Positions 1 through 11,227 of a DNA stretch of 63,370 bases are shown piece by piece. Made by a program: the position numbers and the translations under genes. Positions within the stretch are counted from its first letter, which is position 1. Every line of letters begins with the position of its first letter. The DNA is from Carex sylvatica (Eukaryota; Streptophyta; Magnoliopsida; Poales; Cyperaceae): positions 1 through 63,370 of the forward strand of contig CAXKVR010000219.1 of NCBI GenBank assembly GCA_964058845.1. The letters are read 5' to 3'. The notes beneath the pieces were generated by a model that worked only from the letters and a program-made list of their open reading frames with translations, did no database searches and was not told where the DNA came from.

Positions 1-688
1 TGATTTGCTGCTCTTGTCATAGGCAAGTCGCCTAGGTTACATAATGCATTTACAGCTGCTCTTATCCCTGGAAATTTCATAATAGGAGGTGGAGGGCCCG
101 ATACTTGGAGAGGGAGAATGTTGTACTGTGTAAAATGGGGCTTCTTTCTTTCTTCATCTCTCGCATAGTTTTCAACCTACGTACAACACATGCAAGAAAG
201 AAAGTAAGAAATTAAAGGGTTATTAACTTATAAAAAAAAATAACAAGCACATGAAAAAGTTGTATATACCTGTGACTTGACCTTCTCATCTGGAACCATA
301 GCTTTAAGCACGTCATATAAATGGATGCAATCTGGTAATGCTTAGCCATCTCATTTGTAGTAGGTAATTAATTAAGTAGCATGCAGTAAGTAAGTAAAGA
401 ATTAATTAATAGCTAGCTAGGTAAGATTGATTGAATGATAGAAATTAAAAATTGAAATTAGAAAATGTGACTGACGGTGATCTCCTAGCTGAACCATCTC
501 TCAAGTATTTCTCATAGTAATGCTGATAGAACTTTTGCATCCCCCTTGGATCTGTTCTTGCTAGTGTGGGCTTTGTATCTTCTTCATCATTTTCAAGCCT
601 ATGTAACAGATACATCTTAAACTGCTTCACACCACGACCAGTTGAGTTGGGGTCCAACTTGTGTGCCTTCTCAAAAGCATGAAATCGA

Positions 689-690
<2 letters not shown>
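1..690 (-). pseudogene. Callose synthase (glucan synthase-like) N-terminal remnant
   Basis: On the minus strand, exon-like blocks near 690-445, 352-270 and 176-1 translate into the N-terminal part of plant callose synthases, the plasma-membrane enzymes that make 1,3-beta-glucan. Diagnostic stretches are FEKAHKLDPNSTGRGVKQF and FYQHYYEKYL in the first block, MAKHYQIAS followed by YDVLKAMVPDEKV in the second, and NYARDEERKKPHFTQYNILP and IRAAVNAL in the third. Blocks two and three end or begin at plausible GT/AG borders. The second block needs a one-base correction between the AS and YDV segments, so the copy carries a frameshift. The window ends inside the gene and the large catalytic part is not visible, so a decayed gene or a captured fragment are both possible. 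Family assignment is by remembered motifs. Confidence 0.75.

Positions 691-729
<39 letters not shown>
691..729. repeat. (TA)n microsatellite
   Basis: A pure TA dinucleotide run lies immediately 5' (minus strand) of the callose synthase-like block. Confidence 0.95.
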
Positions 730-732
<3 letters not shown>

Positions 733-1579
733 TGCATCATATCAACAAGAGAAAGAATTAAATTAAAGAGAATGCATGCATATATGTTATTAAAATAGAC
801 ATATTGTCGAGCACCTTATGATAACCTTTTCTGGTTCACTTCGATAAATCTTTTTTAGCAGAGATGCTTCATTTGGCCCATTCATGCAACGAGGTCGTCT
901 TGAAAATCAAGTCAAAGGAAGTCCAAACACTGTGCTGCTGGTATTGTCTGCAAATCAGGCCTAAAAACATATCAAGACCCAAAAATAAACCAATTTCTTT
1001 TACAAACAAAAACTATACATTATAATGGATATTTAGAAACAAACCTCATGTCATTTGAATTTTTCTGAAATTTATTACAACATTTCAAAGTTATAACTCT
1101 AAAAGGTAAAAAATACTGGTTCTGCAATATGTATTCAACTTTCAGCATTATTAATGAAATCTTTGTGACATTATGTCAACAATTAAACCAGACGAGCATA
1201 TGTTGGATTTGCATGATAATTGATTGGTAGGCTAAATTGGGTTTCCTTTCCAGTTGTAACTAGATAGGTGCAATTATTACTATTAAAACAACTCAGTTCA
1301 GATTAGGTCTGATCAGCTTGGGCATGAATTGGGCAGCTCTTTAGTCACCATTAAATTTAATAACCAACCGAATGTAGTAACTTTACATAATAGCTTGGTA
1401 TCTGGTACCATGCTAGTTAGCAACTCTCGAATCAGTTCACACATACCCTAAAAAAAAAAAAAAAATCAGTTCACAAATCCATAACAGCTATCAATGAAAC
1501 AAATAGCAAAAGTCAAAAATTAACTAATAAGCATATTCAACCTTAAATACAAAACAGAAGGAGAGGAAGTAAACCATAC
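730..1579. other. No recognisable gene
   Basis: AT-rich DNA between two gene remnants. Minus-strand bases about 960-820 could be a further decayed exon of the callose synthase copy, but no family motif is readable. Confidence 0.5.
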
Positions 1580-1819
1580 ATATCTAAGGCTCAATAGTAG
1601 TTCAACCCTCTAGTAAATCCTGTTTTCTCAAAGTTGTTAACGTAATATTTGATATCGTCTTCAGAAAGCCAAGAAGGCAGAGGAATCTGCTCATCTGGAG
1701 ATCCCCCATCCATCCTTTGGGATGAAAATTAATTGGAGCTGGAGCTGATATGTGAGAAATTTTTTCAACACCAACTCGGTTCCAAGACGGGCAAACTCGG
1801 CCTCTATTGCTTGAGGTTC
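1580..1819 (-). pseudogene. Soluble epoxide hydrolase remnant (single internal segment)
   Basis: Read on the minus strand from an AG acceptor at 1820-1822, the frame opens with EPQAIEAEFARLGTELVLKK. After a one-base frame change it continues with PLPSWLSEDDIKYYV and FEKTGFTRGLNYY. This is the cap/lid part of plant alpha/beta-hydrolase epoxide hydrolases, which open epoxides of fatty acids and xenobiotics in the cytosol. The codon after LNYY is TGA where the family normally has arginine. Frameshift plus stop, and no neighbouring hydrolase exons, mean a dead fragment. The nearby callose synthase remnant has the same orientation but is unrelated, so the two probably met by rearrangement or transposon capture. 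Confidence 0.72.
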
Positions 1820-2849
1820 CTGCATGAATTTGAGTATGAGTTACAAACGAAATAAATTTGGTTGCTATTTGCCCCTACAAAATAATAAAACCATGGGTTA
1901 CAATATGTTTATATATACCAGTAAGCAGAAGTGAGGCTATGCAGCATTTTTTAAGTGGTTGGCACATGCTAGACAGGTATGCATCTATATGTGTCACATT
2001 CTATTCCGTCTTTATTTAGTTGTTTAATCAATAGTATCATCACTGAAGGGTTCTTCTTTTCTTTTGATTCTGGTCTATTATGTGCCAGAAAATTATGATG
2101 CAGAAATGACTACGACTGATCAGTAGATACATATAATTTTGTCATATTGAGAATGAGCCTCAAGCTTTTAAATTTTAATTCCAACGTTAAATAACTTGTG
2201 GTAATTTTCCTTTATTTAAAAAAAAGTTCCGTAAAGGATACTTTTGGAAAATACCATTATTTCTAATAGATAATTTTCCTAAAAATATTTTTACCTGAAT
2301 TCGATTAATTTATTTGAATCACCGTAAGTAGACCTTAAATGCTTGATAGATTTTCTGGCTGGATTGCGTGGTGTAAAAGGCACACTCAAAATTTACCAAT
2401 GCCTTCACCTTGTCGGTTGATAGATTTTCTGACCTAGATTGCACGGATAGAGATGCATACCAAGATCGAGGAGAACATCAACAGGGTCGTTTGCGCTACC
2501 TCGTCGCTGAATGGATGCTCCAGATAAGGGAGCGCATCAGTCGCATCTCCTACATGTTGCTTCATTTGCGCTTAGGTGTTTCGATTTGAAACTGTGACCT
2601 TAGTTAGGAGGGAATAAGACCTAGGGTTTGTCTCTCTGAGAGTGATTTGGGAGGGTTTGTTTCTCTGAGAAGGGGAAAATTGAAAGAGAACGGCGGAAAT
2701 GAAATTTTATTGGCGGCTTGATTGAAAAAGAGAACGGCAGAGAGGATTTCAATTTTTGGCGGAGAGGGTTTTGGCGGAGAAGGGTATGGCGCGTTTCATT
2801 TTTCTAGCCGCGCGGTTTTTTTCCAAAATTTCAGCAGCATTAAAAAAAA
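1820..2849. other. Intergenic, no gene recognised
   Basis: About 1 kb with no convincing exon. Bases about 2590-2830 are purine- and GC-richer and resemble a transcribed leader, and they run directly into the repeat-rich left part of CACTA element E. They may belong to that element, whose left terminus was not found. Confidence 0.4.
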
Positions 2850-3264
2850 AATTACCGACGGTTTTTAAAAAAACAGTCAGTGTTGGTGCTCAACACTGAC
2901 GTCTTAAAAACAGTCAGTGTTGGTGTTCAACACTGACGCTCAAAAAACAGTCAGTGTTGGTTATCAACACTGACGGTTTTAAAAAAAACAGTCAGGGTTG
3001 AACACCAACACTGACTGTTTTTAAAGCGTCAGTATTGGTGCTCAACACTGACGCTTTAAAAACAGTCAGTGTTGGTGTTCAACACTGACGGTTTATAAAA
3101 ATAGTCAGTAAATGATTTAACACTGACGGCTCTGAAAATAAACAGTCAGTAAATGATTTATGGCCATACGATGCTTCAATTTTTTGTTAACTAGATAGAT
3201 GGGTAAATAAAAACAAATTTGGATGCAAGACAATAAATGTAGTGCTCTTTAATTTAAACGGTTC

Positions 3265-3501
3265 TGATCGACCCATGGACGACATATTCCCGTGCATCTT
3301 CATTAACTCATCAAACAAGAGTTTATGTTTCATGTTCATGATAGAAGATGTGAGTCATATATGCAATATGCATGTAATGCTATATAATATAATGTGTTAA
3401 AATCATTTAATTAAGCAATAAACATGTTATAATATTAATTATTGTATAAATATTACTAATATAATTTTCATTACAAAATATTTTCTAAAATTAAAGTCAA
3501 A
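3265..3501 (+). repeat. 237-bp direct repeat, copy 1 (partner 4480-4717)
   Basis: This block and 4480-4717 agree over nearly their whole length with scattered substitutions and one or two indels, in the same orientation, inside CACTA element E. The shared landmarks are GACGACATATTCCC near the start and AAATATTTTCTAAAATTAAA at the end. Confidence 0.9.
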
Positions 3502-4479
3502 ATTTGATGTTAATTATCTAAATTTCACTAATCACGTAAACTACTAATCATACTTATTAAATAGAATATGTTCATTCTAATAAACAAGCATTACAATTTT
3601 TTGATAAAACAATGAATTAGTAATTTACGTTGTATTAGCTAGGTTTTCCATTCCATGATTAACAAACTTTTAAGCACTATACAACGAACGTCTTACCAAA
3701 TATAATTACAATCCTATTTTTATATTTTATGAATTACAACGATAAAATATTTATTGCATCTATAAATTCAATTTAAATAATTAAACTTAATTATTAAATA
3801 TCTTACAAAATATACACAATGCACAAATTTTTATTCTCAAATAGTTATACATCCCTAACAATTTATTTTTAAATATTCAAGTGAAATTAATTTCACTTTC
3901 CTCTCAAGACAAACATGAAATCTATCTAAAATTTTTTTTACAAAATTCTAAGTTTTTAATTAACATATTTTTATTTTTATTTTGTTTAACATAAATTAAA
4001 TTATTATATTATTTATTTATGTACGTACTTCCGTAACAACTAATCAAAGTTAAAAAATATATTATAAATTTTGGAAGACTTAATTGTATTGTAAAATATC
4101 CACAAATTACTTAATTGGATTCCCTTATAAAATTTGTCAAGAGACGCAAAATCCCGGTTGAAATCACATTTCATATAACTTGTGATTTTCTTTAGGATTT
4201 TTCGTCTTCTTGCATTATTTTGTAATTATTAAATTCGTATTTGTAAAACTTGATTTTATTAAATAAATTAATGTATTACATGTGTTCAATGAAATGTTCA
4301 AACCAAAATAGTATATTTTTAATTATTATATTTGAAAAAAAACAATTAAGAAAAAAAAAATTATAATGAAAAATGAAACAAACAAAAATATGAAAAATAA
4401 ACATGTTAAATATCTTACAAAATTTTCATAATACACATAAATTATTACTTTTAAATAAAATTCAACCCACATAAATTTC

Positions 4480-4717
4480 TGATTGACCCACGGACGACAT
4501 ATTCCCATGCGTCTTCATTAACTCACGAAACAAGAGTTTATATTTCATGTTCATGTATAGAAAATGTGAGTCATATATGAAATATGCATGTAATGCTATA
4601 TAATATAATGTGTTAAAATTATTTAATTAAGCAATAAACATGTTATAATATTAATTATTGTATAAATATTGCTAATATAATTTTCATTACAAAATATTTT
4701 CTAAAATTAAAGTCAAA
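4480..4717 (+). repeat. 237-bp direct repeat, copy 2 (partner 3265-3501)
   Basis: Second copy of the core duplication of element E. It lies just before the right subterminal array, as copy 1 lies just after the left one, so the core looks like a partial tandem duplication with a 1.2-kb offset. Confidence 0.9.
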
Positions 4718-5217
4718 TATAATTCCAATCCTATATTTTTAATTATGATATTTGAAAAAAATAATAATTAACAACCAACACTGACGGTTTTTCACAAAAC
4801 AGTCAGGGTTGAACACCAACACTGACTGTTTTTAAAGCGTCAGTGTTGGCACTCAACACTGACGCTTTAAAAACAGTCAGTGTTGATAACCAATACTGAC
4901 GCTTTAAAAACAGTCAGTGTTGATAACCAACACTGACGCTTTAAAAACAGTCAGTGTTACACTGGTACTCAATACTGACGCTTCAAAAGCAGTCAGTGTT
5001 GGTGTTCAACACTGACGCTTGAAAAACAGTCAGTGTTGACAACGAACGCTGACTGTTTTTTTTAAAACCGTCAGTGTTGATAAGAAACACTGACTGTTTT
5101 TCAAGCGTCAGTGTTGAACAACAACACTGACTGTTATTTAATAAAAGTGTCAGTGTAGGTATAGCAACACTGATGGTTCAGTTAAAACAGTCGGTGAAGG
5201 GGTTTTTTGTACTAGTG

Positions 5218-6988
5218 CATGGTGGGCCATGTTAGCTTTTGAGGCAATTTCTGGTATTAAGATGAATTTACAGAAAACTGAACTATTTACGGTTAATTGT
5301 GACATAGGGCATACCCTTGCATAATTATTTAGATGTAAGAATGGCCGGTTTCCTTTGCAATACCTTGGCTTACCTTTACATAAATCCAAACTTAATAAAC
5401 AAGATTGGGACTTTCTTATTAATAAATTTGAACATAGATTGCAAAATTGGAAATGGCAGTTGTTGTCTATTGGGGGGCGAATGACTCTTATCAATTCAGT
5501 CCTCTCTTCAATGCCACTGTATACATTGTCTATATATTAGCTACCTGATCATGTTATTAAACATATTGATAGGGTTAGGTGTAGATTTCTTTGGCAAGGG
5601 ACTGTTAAAACTAGGAAGAAATATGCATTAGTTAATTGGCAGGTGGCCTGTTTTGTAAAAGACACAGGTGGTTTAGGTATTCTTGATCTCAAACAAATGA
5701 ATATCGTCCTGCTGATGAAGTGGTGGTGAAAATTTCAACAACATGATTACCATAGCTTATGGAAAACTCTAATCATAGAAAAATATTATTCAGGTTTACG
5801 TATACCTTTTCCCCCTTTTTGAAAAGTCATTATGTATTTTGACAACTTAGGTAAATGTAGTGTTATCAATTCCCCTAGATCTCACTCCACCATGAAATTC
5901 TGGACTGACACATGGGACAATCAATTAGCACTTAGTGTCATGTACCCTCAACTATATGATATGTGTGTTAACAAATATGTCACTCTTAGTGAGGTGGTTC
6001 AGTCCCAAGGGACAGTCGTAAATTTTAGGAGGCACTTTGATCAGGTTACTTTAGATGAATGGCTCACTGTACTTCACCACATTAGTACAATCACCTTCAC
6101 ACATGCACATGATAAGGTGGCTTGAAAATGGGAAGCCTCTGGTTTATTCACAGTCAAATCTTTATACAAGATGCTCAACTTCAGAGGTGTAATCTTTCCT
6201 AATTCCATGATTTTGTGGCATTTGCCTGTTCCTCCAAAAATTAAAACTTTTATGTGGTTGGTAGCTCGTAATAAAATCCTTACTAAAAAAAATCTTAGTA
6301 AGAAAGGATGGCCCGGTAGCACAAAGTGTCAATTTTGTAGTAAAGAGGAAACAACTAATCATTTGTTCTTAACATGTCCTATAACACAACATATTTGGTT
6401 CTGGATGGGTAAAAGCCAACATTTTTTCTCTCAATGGCAGACTATTACCGATGTTATTAATTTTGCTTGTTCTCTTCCAGGAAAATCTAAACTAGCATTT
6501 TTTATCATGTTTAGTGTCTTGTGTTGGACCTTATAAAAACTCAGGAATGACTCCTGTTTTAACAATGCTACAAAAAAAATATTTCTCACAATTATTTTAC
6601 TTATTGTCTCTTTACTCTCATATTGGGCGGGGTGGTCAAAAAACCAGTCAGGGACATAATCCAGGCTGATTGGATGCCAGAAGATGTGGATATGATACCA
6701 TTGCAGGTGTGGGATTCGAATATTGAAGAGGAAGCAAACAACATGCAGCTGGTGGTTTATCATAGCCCTCTGAAGGAAGAAGTTGACTCTCCGGAGTCAA
6801 TAGACTAACTACTTAATTTTCTTCTGTTTGCATGTGCTTGTAATATATTTTTGGAGAGTCTATTAGGTTTATTTTTTATTTTCTGCACTAATTTGATAGA
6901 CTAATATGGTCATATTTTGAATTTGTATTTTGTAGACAGTTTGGAGTTTTCTTAATGAAATGGGCTTTAAAAAGTCTTTTATCAAAAA
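5218..6988 (+). pseudogene. Non-LTR retrotransposon (LINE) remnant: reverse transcriptase end plus zf-RVT
   Basis: Interrupted frames give the C-terminal half of a plant LINE ORF2. Near 5230-5300 comes AFEAISGIKMNLQKTELF, then YLGLPLHKSKLNKQDWDFL and LSIGGRMTLINSVLSSMPLY, the conserved tail of the reverse transcriptase. Next is a long connector with FWTDTWDN, and at about 6220-6400 a zf-RVT zinc-binding segment (PPKIKTFMWLVARNKILT, then CQFCSKEETTNHLFLTC). In-frame stops near 5539, 5728, 5820, 6124 and 6535 make it non-functional. The 3' part ends in a short A-rich tail near 6980-6988, as expected for a LINE 3' end. Endonuclease and core polymerase motifs are absent because the sequence begins at the edge of CACTA element E. 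Confidence 0.85.
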
Positions 6989-7187
6989 AAATAGAAAGTC
7001 AGTGGACTTGCGTGTTCAAAATGAATTATCCAAGTGCTTGACAGCTGGAAAAATTAGCGGACCAGAATAAGGTGATGAAAATGAACCATCAAAGTATTTG
7101 ACAGGTGTCTACACATGAAGCTATGATACTTGAAAATTGTTTAATTATTCTACTTATTTTCATAATGAAAGACGTGCACACCGCATC

Positions 7188-7189
<2 letters not shown>

Positions 7190-7237
<48 letters not shown>
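7190..7237. repeat. (TA)n microsatellite
   Basis: Pure TA run of about 48 bp. Confidence 0.95.
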
Positions 7238-7240
<3 letters not shown>

Positions 7241-7501
7241 AAAGAACTAAACATATTGTTATAAAAATATTAATTTTAATCAACAGGTTGTTAATCTAAA
7301 AATATTTCAAGAATAATAAAATCTATCTAATCACTGGTATTACTTTATAATTAAATAAAGTAATCAGATTAATTGCCATTTCATAAGTAAAGTGAAACAA
7401 TGTTGCGTTTTATTAAATAAGCTCTAATATATTCAAAGAATAGCAAAACCCTATAAAATTACTTGCTCACTACTACACAACCCTTGAGAACTGAGCAAAT
7501 T

Positions 7502-7629
7502 TGTAACATCCCGTTTTTTTTTTTAGAAATTGTTATGCATTTAATTTTTATGACTTATTTATAATTAATAAAAATATGAAGGTTTAAAATATAAAATTTC
7601 TATCAATATTTAAAAGTTGGGATGTTACA
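7502..7629. repeat. Small inverted-terminus element (TGTAACATCC / GGATGTTACA)
   Basis: A 128-bp AT-rich segment is bounded by perfect 10-bp inverted termini TGTAACATCC and GGATGTTACA. Many plant LTRs begin TGTAACA and end TGTTACA, so this could be a very short solo LTR of a TRIM-like element. A MITE is the alternative. No clear target duplication was seen. Confidence 0.5.
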
Positions 7630-9990
7630 AATACAATCATGTATATTAATTATAAAATATTTTTTTCCATTAAGTTAAATGATTTAAATTTCAGGTTTAG
7701 CTAGTACTTATTAATAGTTGGTTAGTTGGAAATATAATAATACAATTATTTTGTTTGAGATAGAACACCATAACATGATCAATAAAATTAGAGTTGACTC
7801 AAAAATATATTTAATATAACGGAAGGATTTAAATAATTTGTTATTAATATATGTCTCAAGTTGTTTGTTTGTTGAACTTATATCTTCCGCATACGACAAA
7901 CAACACCTCTTTTTATTAAATAAAACCATAGTTCTCAAGTTGACTACAGAACTTTGCTCTTTATCAGGTAACATGCCATTTTGTTATTTCGAGATCGAAG
8001 GATATTACTTATTCACTTGGTTCTGATTGAATGAATGATGTGACAAAAGGACCATCATTAATTGGTCAACTATTTCTCCATAATTGCTTCATTACCCTGT
8101 TGTATAAGTGCCAGCTACAATTTTTATTATGAAAGAGGGTTCACTTCAAATAATTAAAATTAAAAAAAATTAAAAAAAATTAAATATTAAATTTATAGAT
8201 ATGTCATTTGACATATTGACGTATTGTTTAATTTAATGATGCATAAATGACCATTATTTTCTGACCGTTCTAAAATTTCAAGTTAATTAATGTATGCTTA
8301 AACATACACTAAATACTTTTTCAAAAAGAAAAACATACACTAAATGTCATCATAATTTATAGATATATTACTATCATACACTGAATTTTACTTTCAACTT
8401 TAAAAATTATTAAAATTGTCAAAAGAAACATTATCAAGTGATTCCCTCTCATTTTATTTATTATTATTTTTTTTTTTTTTTTTTTAGTGAAATTTGAAGG
8501 TCAAGTCAGAAGCTAACTAATTATTTAATATTTACAAAGAAATTTTTCGTCCGAATTTGAGCCTTAATTTCGTGTTAACTTATGAACGAATTAATTAGTT
8601 AACATGCACACAACCCATGTTGTGTTTGACTTGGTCTGGATGCTTATCCATAACATATTACGAATTAGTACCAGCTGCTATCTATAATATTTTCCTCATC
8701 AAGCTGTGTTTGACCTCGTTTGTCGAGCCAAAATCAACAATTTGAATTTATTTTAATAAATCTTGCATGGTGCCAAGTTAAGTACCGGCACAACAAGAAG
8801 GTATGTACTTTTCACGAGGGTAAAAAGTGACTTTTAGCGATGGAATACTGTTATAAACGTGTTTTTTTTATTAGTGACGATACTACTTTTAGGAACGGAG
8901 TACCATCATAAATGTGTTTTTTCTCTTGCAAAAAGTGTCTATCTTATTGTTGTGCAAGTTGCTTATCTATAGCATTCTGACAATACATTCATGTGTCAAG
9001 TCTAATTTTATCTTTCTCATTAATGACGTAATGTCCTTTTATTAATTTTGTCTTTTTATTGGCATCCCTTAATAAAATCGTTTGTCAATAATTAAGCAAT
9101 GTCTAATATTCGTGAGTGAGAACAAAAAAATATATTTTTTTATATTACATCACTAATAGATCCAAATGTTCATATCTTGTAGAACTAAAGTGTAAAGACG
9201 ACTATTGTAACATAATTTTACAGTCTTTTACCAGTTTAGGTGCTGCAGTGTCAAAGTAGTCTATTTTGGTTGAACTGATCCTTGTAATTAATGGTTTCAT
9301 TTTCAATAGAATGGGCTTTTGCCTTCTTCTTTTTTTAATTTTTTTACTCTTTTATTGTTCCTTTTTTATAGAACAATATCTAGACCCTTGGCCTAGTTAA
9401 CAATTTAGCTTCAAAATATATATTGTTGTTCATGACTATTCTTGGTAAAAACAAAACAAGGGTTTTTCATGTACGCTGTATGAAGGATCCAGGCTGTGCC
9501 AGTAAATCCCACCAGTATTTCACATTGCACACAATCAATAAAGCATCCTCATCATTTTGCTCATCCCGTTGCAGTTAGCGTTAACGATCGATTGTTGGCT
9601 GTCGATTGACTGACATCCTTTAATTTTATGAAAGATAACTAATAATAGAAACACATTCTACTGCGAAGCCGTTGCACTAATTAAGGAAAAATCACAACTT
9701 ATATATACATTTCAAGAACTTGCTCAAATGCATCAAACTACCCGAAATCATCAAGCACAAAAAAATCAGGTATACATGTCTTTTTTCTGTTGAATCATTT
9801 TTCAAATGATATAGAGAATCAAAAAAATTTCAAATTATATTGTTCAGAATTTTTTTATTCACAAAGGTACTAGTGTTGTCAATATTATAAATGAAATATG
9901 TTACCAAAATACCTATAATCTTTATTATATTATGAAAAGTTCTTGTATGCATAAATAATAATGACTAAATTTTCGAAATGTTACTGGTTA
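7630..9990. other. Gene-poor AT-rich intergenic DNA
   Basis: No coding region is supported. Bases about 7720-8040 are a diverged relative of 28970-29160 (shared CAAGTTGTTTGTTTG and a following ATCTTCCG..AC block), so this is dispersed repetitive or duplicated DNA. A poly-T tract lies near 8468-8486. Confidence 0.6.
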
Positions 9991-10018
9991 TTGTCAGAGA
10001 TTTTTGACATCCTTCAAG

Positions 10019-10291
10019 ATGGCCTATGCTCGTAACGCAGTGCTCCTGTTCACGGTGTTTTGCATCATTCTCCTGATCAATGAAGGAAATGCAACCGACA
10101 GTCACAACCATGTATCACATCACAAAGGACAATATCAGGATCACTCAAGAGGGATGACAGAGATTGACTACCAAGGCATTCGGGACGATGGTACACCATG
10201 TGATCTCAGAAAACATGACGATAAAAATTGTAGACCGGCAAGTAACGGGCAGCCGTGGACCAGGCCCTGTAACCCTATTGAACATTGCTAG
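10019..10291 (+). CDS. RALF-like secreted peptide precursor (90 aa)
   Basis: A single exon encodes a small secreted signalling peptide of the RALF family, whose members bind CrRLK1L receptor kinases at the cell surface and affect apoplastic pH and growth. Residues 1-25 form a signal peptide with a hydrophobic core (AVLLFTVFCIILLI). The C-terminal part has four cysteines spaced C-x9-C-x12-C-x5-C, exactly the RALF spacing, and includes NCRP followed by a PC and the final EHC. The usual YISY block appears as IDYQGI, and no dibasic RRIL-type S1P site is seen, as in the short RALF subgroup. The start is the ATG at 10019; an upstream in-frame TTG at 10004 is not a likely start. No neighbouring gene shares its function. 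Transcription was not assessed. Confidence 0.85.
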   Translation: MAYARNAVLLFTVFCIILLINEGNATDSHNHVSHHKGQYQDHSRGMTEIDYQGIRDDGTPCDLRKHDDKNCRPASNGQPWTRPCNPIEHC

Positions 10292-10411
10292 GATGGTTCC
10301 GGCAATGCCAATAGTGAAGATCTTTGATATAAATTCATGCAACAACTAATATGAAACTGAAAGATTTATACATGGATTCTCCACTTGTATACACATTTAT
10401 CTTATATATAT

Positions 10412-10724
10412 TGTTGGAAATTAAACTCGGATTGTGGTATTGAAAGAAAGGAGGAGTTTATAATATAATTTTTTTTATTACTTAAGGGGAATACAAAACT
10501 TCTTATTTTTCTCACATCCTCATATACATGTGCCACTAACTATTTATACTACTTATATGGCGGTAATGGATATTTCTAGATTTTACTTTTTATTTCTACC
10601 GACTTTAGTCCATGATTATATTCTAGATTTTACAGGATATATAAATTTACAAATTTCTAGGACGCTTGTACAATCCAGAAGTAGTATTTGGGCCTTTGGG
10701 CCTTCAATGCTTTGAAATTCAACA
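10412..10724 (-). mobile_element. Copia-type LTR (313 bp), 3' LTR of a truncated element
   Basis: On the minus strand the segment starts TGTTGAATTTC and ends TTTCCAACA, the canonical TG..CA form with a short terminal inverted repeat TGTTG/CAACA. It contains a TATA-like TATAAATAG and a downstream AATAAAA, in the order expected of an LTR. Directly before it on the same strand lies a purine run AAAGGGAGTAAGGGAG (10725-10740), which fits a polypurine tract. It is therefore read as the 3' LTR of a minus-strand element whose interior is lost. No 5-bp target duplication was found, consistent with truncation. Confidence 0.65.
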
Positions 10725-10966
10725 CTCCCTTACTCCCTTTAGCACCGACTTGATTCTCTTGAAATTTTAATTTGCTATTTGATTTTTTGTATTCTCTATA
10801 GTCGCCTGCTAATGGACGAACCCCTATTCATACTCGGCCAGTTCAAAAATAAATAGAACATGTCCTATTCATGTTCTGTCCGAAATAAAAGAGTTCATGT
10901 TCATGAGCAATTGATGTTGTAAGGCTTTCATTTGAGTTTGTAAAGTAGTTTTGACTTCATCAACCT

Positions 10967-11205
10967 TCATGATTCCGGTGTGGTTTGGGTTCGTCCATTT
11001 CTCTCGGTCATCCACTCACGTTGATTGATGATCATATCCACAATTATTAGCATGGCTTGCTCGAGATCCATCTTAGGCATATTGCCACCTGCAGCAGAAT
11101 TCAAATAAGTTTTAGTAGCAATTGTACAACCTCCATAAAAAAACTGAAAAATAAACCACATGTCAAAGCCTTGATTAGAGCACAAGCGTTGGAGCTCCAC
11201 CCATT
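10967..11205 (-). pseudogene. Ty3/gypsy gag fragment, downstream half
   Basis: The minus-strand frame contains VELQRLCSNQGFD.. and a FYGG..TYLNSAAGG..MPKMDLEQA stretch. This is the C-terminal half of the retrotransposon gag domain of plant Ty3/gypsy elements, in which a 'tf.gL...tr..ld..aGG' pattern is followed by an EEA..li..m helix. It is cut at 11205 by CACTA element A and resumes at 22265. The frame ends within about 80 codons and no zinc knuckle or pol gene follows. The strand and frame agree with the upstream half beyond the CACTA element. Confidence 0.75.
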
Positions 11206-11227
11206 CACTAGTGGAAAAACAGGAATC

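Larger units (their letters stand above)
2850..5217. mobile_element. CACTA element E, non-autonomous, left end not found
   Basis: The right terminus, read inverted from 5217, is CACTAGTACAAAAAACCCC followed by TTCACCGACTG, a typical CACTA (En/Spm) end. Subterminal arrays of the palindromic unit CAGTCAGTGTTGGTGTTCA/ACACTGACG fill about 2860-3150 and 4770-5200, in both orientations. The AT-rich core has no coding capacity and contains a 237-bp direct duplication. No CACTA-type terminus is visible at the left, so the element is truncated there or its end has decayed. It abuts the LINE remnant at 5218, so it probably inserted into or deleted part of that LINE. Movement would need TNP2/TnpA proteins from another element. 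Confidence 0.8.

Noticed and set aside
5832..6125. Independent short genes in 5.2-6.8 kb
   Set aside because: All are fragments of one interrupted LINE reverse-transcriptase frame in consistent order.
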